Of a stretch of 64,000 bases of DNA, positions 61,141 through 64,000 are shown one piece after another. The DNA lies in the NCBI GenBank assembly GCA_902774365.1, contig CACYHX010000004.1, forward strand, positions 1 through 64,000. Reading direction: 5' to 3'. Made by a program: the position numbers and the translations under genes. The stretch is from an uncultured Bacteroidia bacterium. Lineage in GTDB: Bacteria > Bacteroidota > Bacteroidia > Bacteroidales > F082. A model generated the notes under the pieces. It searched no databases and had not been told where the DNA came from. It saw nothing but the letters and a program-made list of their open reading frames with translations. How positions within the stretch are numbered: the stretch's first letter is position 1; each line of letters starts with the position of its first letter.

Positions 61141-62229
61141 ATGAATACCATAGAAAAAAGAAGCATCTCCGACAGGCTGTTCGCTTTCTTCACGGACAGC
61201 GCTGTGATGAGCATCGCCATCGCGCTCAGTACGGTATTCGTGTTTTTGAGCGGCTACAAGCTGAAAAGCAACATCTTTTTGTATCTCGACGGCTTCTTCA
61301 CCATATTCTTCTTTATTGAGGCCTTGGTGAAGATCACCTGCTCAAACCCTGGCCCAGGGAAAACCTCGCTGCGAGAGAAGTTCCGCTACTATTGGTTCGG
61401 AAAATTCGACGTAGAAAAGCAAAAGGAGAAAAGGGCAGCCAAGGTAGAAGACACCGATGCAGAAGAAGAAAAAATCAAAGCCTACCGAAACAAGCAATAC
61501 GAGAAGAGAAAGGCCAAAGAGAAAAAGCGGAAGAAGAGTCTCCTCAGAAAACATATCGGGTCTTTGTTGTTCTGCGACGACGGCGAGACCAGCCACTGGA
61601 ACCAATTCGATTTTATCATCACCCTCATCGCACTCCCGTCGCTGCTCAACATCTTCCTTGAAATCTCCATCCAGACGGAGCTACTCCTCTCCCTCAGGGC
61701 TTTGCGTGTGTTCAGGGCTTTGCGTATCGCCAAAGCCGCAAGGATCATGCGTTACATTCCCGACATCGAGAAGCTCATCCAAGGCCTCAAGGCAGCACTC
61801 AAGTCATGCCTCGTGGTGGTGATGGGATTTATAGTCTTATTGCTCATCACGTCCATTCTCTCCTCCACTTTGTTTGGAGAGTTTGCCCCTCAGTATTTCA
61901 GCAATCCAGGGCAATCGTTGTATTCCACTTTCCGACTATTCACGGTCGAGGGATGGTTTGAAATCCCCGATGCCATCGCAGCAAATAGCTCACCTGGAAT
62001 GGGGGTTTTCGCGAAAATCTATTTCTCCTTGTTCCTCTTCGGTGGCGGAATCATCGGCGTCTCACTTATCAACTCGTTCTTTGTCGACGCCATGGCCGAG
62101 GATAACAACGAAGACGTGCTCATCAAGTTGGAAGAAATGGAGGCCATGATGAAGGAGATGCAAGAAAAGATCGACAAAAAAGAAGAGAAAGAAGAGAAAA
62201 ACGAACAAACAGATAAAACATCACAATAA
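61141..62229 (+). CDS. Voltage-gated cation channel (NaChBac-like) with charged linker
   Basis: A 362-residue six-helix channel. The S4 voltage sensor (183-206) has arginines every third residue (LRALRVFRALRIAKAARIMR). The pore loop reads FTVEGWFEIPDAI (267-279), which fits the TxE(S/G)W filter of bacterial sodium and calcium channels. Two unusual parts stand out: a highly charged insert of about 60 residues (75-137, rich in Lys and Glu) between S2 and S3, and an acidic/basic coiled-coil tail (325-362) that should drive tetramer formation. It lies between hutU and the carboxyltransferase, whose ATG follows its stop codon at once. Confidence 0.85.
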   Translation: MNTIEKRSISDRLFAFFTDSAVMSIAIALSTVFVFLSGYKLKSNIFLYLDGFFTIFFFIEALVKITCSNPGPGKTSLREKFRYYWFGKFDVEKQKEKRAAKVEDTDAEEEKIKAYRNKQYEKRKAKEKKRKKSLLRKHIGSLLFCDDGETSHWNQFDFIITLIALPSLLNIFLEISIQTELLLSLRALRVFRALRIAKAARIMRYIPDIEKLIQGLKAALKSCLVVVMGFIVLLLITSILSSTLFGEFAPQYFSNPGQSLYSTFRLFTVEGWFEIPDAIAANSSPGMGVFAKIYFSLFLFGGGIIGVSLINSFFVDAMAEDNNEDVLIKLEEMEAMMKEMQEKIDKKEEKEEKNEQTDKTSQ

Positions 62230-63996
62230 ATGAAAAAAGAAGTCAAATTCAGCCTGGTTTACCGCGACATGTGGCAGTCGTCAGGCAAATACGTGCCACG
62301 TAAGGACCAGCTAGAGCAAATCGCTCCCTTGATCATCGACATGGGCTGTTTCGACCGTGTGGAGACCAACGGCGGCGCTGCTGAGCAAGTCAACCTGCTC
62401 TACGGCGAGAACCCGAACCCGTCAGTCCGCGCCTTCACTGCTGCCTTGCACAAAGGCGGTATCGAATGCCACATGCTCGATCGCGCACTCAACGCCTTGC
62501 GCATGAACCCTGTTCCCGCCGACGTGCGCCAACTGATGTATAAGGTGAAGAAGGCACAAGGTGTCGACATCACCCGTATCTTCTGCGGCCTCAACGACGT
62601 GCGCAACATCATCCCGTCCATCCAATGGGCCAACGAGGCTGGCATGATCTCGCAAGCCGCCATGAGCATCACCTACTCGCAAGTGCACACTGCCGAGTAT
62701 TATATGCACATCGCCGACCAACTCATCGAAGCCGGCGCCAAGGAAATCGCACTTAAGGACATGGCCGGTGTGGGTCGTCCCGTGAGCTTGGGCCGCATCG
62801 TCGAACATATCAAGAAAAACCACCCTGAAATCAAGGTGCAGTACCACGGCCACACCACCCCGGGCCTCTCGATGGCTTCGATGCTTGAGGTGTGCAAGGC
62901 TGGCTGCGACTACGTCGACGTGGCTATGGAGCCGCTGTCATGGGGCACCGTCCACCCCGACGTCATCAGCGTGCAGGCCATGCTGAAAGATGCCGGTTTC
63001 CTCGTGAAAGACATCGACATGAAGACCTATATGGCTGCCCGCAGCATGACGCAGAGCTTTATCGACGACTTCCTCGGCTACTGGATCGACCCGCGTAACC
63101 GTTACATCAACTCGTTGCTGTTGGGCTGCGGTCTGCCCGGTGGCATGATGGGCTCACTCATGGCCGACCTCAAACCGGTACACGCCGCCATCAACATGAA
63201 CCGCAAGAAAGAAGGCCTGCCGGAACTCAGCGAAGACGAGATGCTCGTCGAGCTGTTCCAAGAAGTGCAGAGCATCTGGCCGAAACTCGGCAACCCGCCT
63301 TTGGTGACGCCGTTCAGCCAATACACCAAGAACATCGCCTTGATGAACCTCTTTGCCTTGAGCAAGGGCGAGCCGCGTTACGAAACCAGTATCGACCCCG
63401 CCGCTTGGGACATGATCCTCGGCAAGGCAGGCAAGCTGCCAGGCACCCTCGCCCCCGAAATCGTGGAGCTGGCCAAGAAGAAAGGCTTCGAGTTCTTCAC
63501 TGGCAACCCGCAGGACAACTACCCGAACGCCCTCCCGCATTTCATTGAAGAGATGAAGAAAGAAGGCTGGGACCGCGGTCAGGACGACGAAGAGCTGTTC
63601 GAGTTCGCCATGCACGAGAAACAATACCGTGAGTACAAGTCGGGCGAGGCCAAGCGCCGCTTCAACCAAGAGCTGGAAGCCAAGATGAAGGCCAAGTTCG
63701 AGAAGGCTGGCGGCGAGGCCAAGATCCCGGACCTCCGTGCCTTGCGTCATCCCAACGCCGAACCTGTCATCGCTCCCGTCAGCGGCATCGTGATGTGGGA
63801 AGTCGACTTCGACGACAAGAGCATCGCTCCCGCTCCCGGCAAGGTCTACAAGGAAGGAGACCTGCTGTGCGCCATCAACAGCGAGCACGGCATGGAACCC
63901 GTCTATGCCTTGTGGCCTGGCAAGATTGTGGAAGCCACGGCTGACCAAGGCAAGCGCGTCGCCAAAGGCGAGACGATTGCATTTATTGAGAAATAA
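62230..63996 (+). CDS. Carboxyltransferase (oxaloacetate decarboxylase/pyruvate carboxylase alpha type)
   Basis: A 588-residue enzyme with an HMGL-like TIM-barrel carboxyltransferase domain (RDMWQSSGKYVPRKDQ, CGLNDVRNI, EIALKDMAGVGRP, YHGHTTPG, YVDVAMEPLSWGT), then the conserved carboxylase domain and a C-terminal biotinyl-like domain. It normally transfers a carboxyl group between oxaloacetate or pyruvate and biotin. The C-terminal domain reads INSEHGMEPVYALWPGKIVE where biotinyl domains have (A/V)MKM, and no lysine is at the biotin position. Biotin must come from a separate carrier protein or the domain has another job. The gene is complete. Confidence 0.85.
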   Translation: MKKEVKFSLVYRDMWQSSGKYVPRKDQLEQIAPLIIDMGCFDRVETNGGAAEQVNLLYGENPNPSVRAFTAALHKGGIECHMLDRALNALRMNPVPADVRQLMYKVKKAQGVDITRIFCGLNDVRNIIPSIQWANEAGMISQAAMSITYSQVHTAEYYMHIADQLIEAGAKEIALKDMAGVGRPVSLGRIVEHIKKNHPEIKVQYHGHTTPGLSMASMLEVCKAGCDYVDVAMEPLSWGTVHPDVISVQAMLKDAGFLVKDIDMKTYMAARSMTQSFIDDFLGYWIDPRNRYINSLLLGCGLPGGMMGSLMADLKPVHAAINMNRKKEGLPELSEDEMLVELFQEVQSIWPKLGNPPLVTPFSQYTKNIALMNLFALSKGEPRYETSIDPAAWDMILGKAGKLPGTLAPEIVELAKKKGFEFFTGNPQDNYPNALPHFIEEMKKEGWDRGQDDEELFEFAMHEKQYREYKSGEAKRRFNQELEAKMKAKFEKAGGEAKIPDLRALRHPNAEPVIAPVSGIVMWEVDFDDKSIAPAPGKVYKEGDLLCAINSEHGMEPVYALWPGKIVEATADQGKRVAKGETIAFIEK

Positions 63997-64000
63997 ACAC

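Noticed and set aside
1-64000. CRISPR arrays, rRNA genes and tRNA genes
   Set aside because: No regularly spaced direct repeats of CRISPR type, no rRNA-like sequence and no cloverleaf with a TTCGAATC-type arm were seen. The prfB site and its element do not involve a tRNA.

Overview
The window comes from a member of the Bacteroidota, most likely an uncultured Bacteroidales-type gut or rumen lineage. The evidence is Por-type (T9SS) C-terminal sorting domains on at least five secreted proteins, promoters of the Bacteroidota TAnnTTTG -7 type in front of many genes, an outer-membrane beta-barrel/TonB-receptor-like protein next to an ECF sigma factor, the DUF1573-yajC-ybbR-coaE cluster, and an IorA/IorB pair. 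Most of the DNA is moderately GC-rich. Two stretches are clearly AT-rich and look acquired: about 29960-32010 and about 43360-48513.

Layout. 1-1876: 3' part of a repeat-rich surface protein with an internal frameshift. 1967-7493: a beta-CASP metallo-hydrolase, hisS, hutH and two membrane proteins. 7456-11768 (minus): sufB-sufC-sufD-sufS iron-sulfur assembly operon. 11910-16476: a T9SS cargo protein, a PHP-like membrane protein and an ArnT-like glycosyltransferase. 16433-22132 (minus): DUF2079 protein, LtaS-like sulfatase-fold enzyme, peptidase T and a YitT-family protein. 22257-29031: alcohol and aldehyde dehydrogenases, a YgiQ radical SAM protein, an exported nicotinamidase-like lipoprotein, a PTS IIC-like permease and RecX. 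29072-32010: a membrane LytTR protein followed by an AT-rich pair made of a histidine-kinase-like ATPase and a membrane-anchored receiver. 32243-36136 (minus): fatty-acid synthesis operon fabH-fabF-fabZ-acpP-fabG. 36384-42127: a T9SS protein, an outer-membrane receptor, a membrane protein and an ECF sigma factor. 42242-43358: prfB with its programmed +1 frameshift.

43338-48513 is an integrative element inserted at the 3' end of prfB. The 21-bp end of the gene is repeated at the far end of the element. It encodes a tyrosine recombinase with unusual active-site residues, a protein carrying family-A DNA polymerase motifs A, B and C (TV-Pol-like), a serine resolvase beside an inverted-repeat region, and a small lipoprotein. 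Its right end carries a promoter, recombinase-type arm repeats and a 26-codon mini-gene whose last codons re-create the end of RF2. After circularisation this segment would point into the integrase gene.

48578-64000: two PepSY-like proteins, cstA, iorBA (minus), coaE-ybbR-yajC-DUF1573 plus a T9SS type-B protein (minus), a secreted amidase with a CUB domain (minus), then hutU, a voltage-gated cation channel and a carboxyltransferase whose biotinyl-like domain lacks the biotin lysine. Amino-acid catabolism recurs across the window (hutH, hutU, iorAB, pepT, cstA), which fits a peptide- and amino-acid-using anaerobe.

Scattered through the window are short palindromic repeats of several families. 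Some lie in intergenic DNA and at least two sit in frame inside genes. A 138-bp inverted-repeat element separates fabF from fabZ. All family names below rest on reading motifs by eye; no database search was possible.
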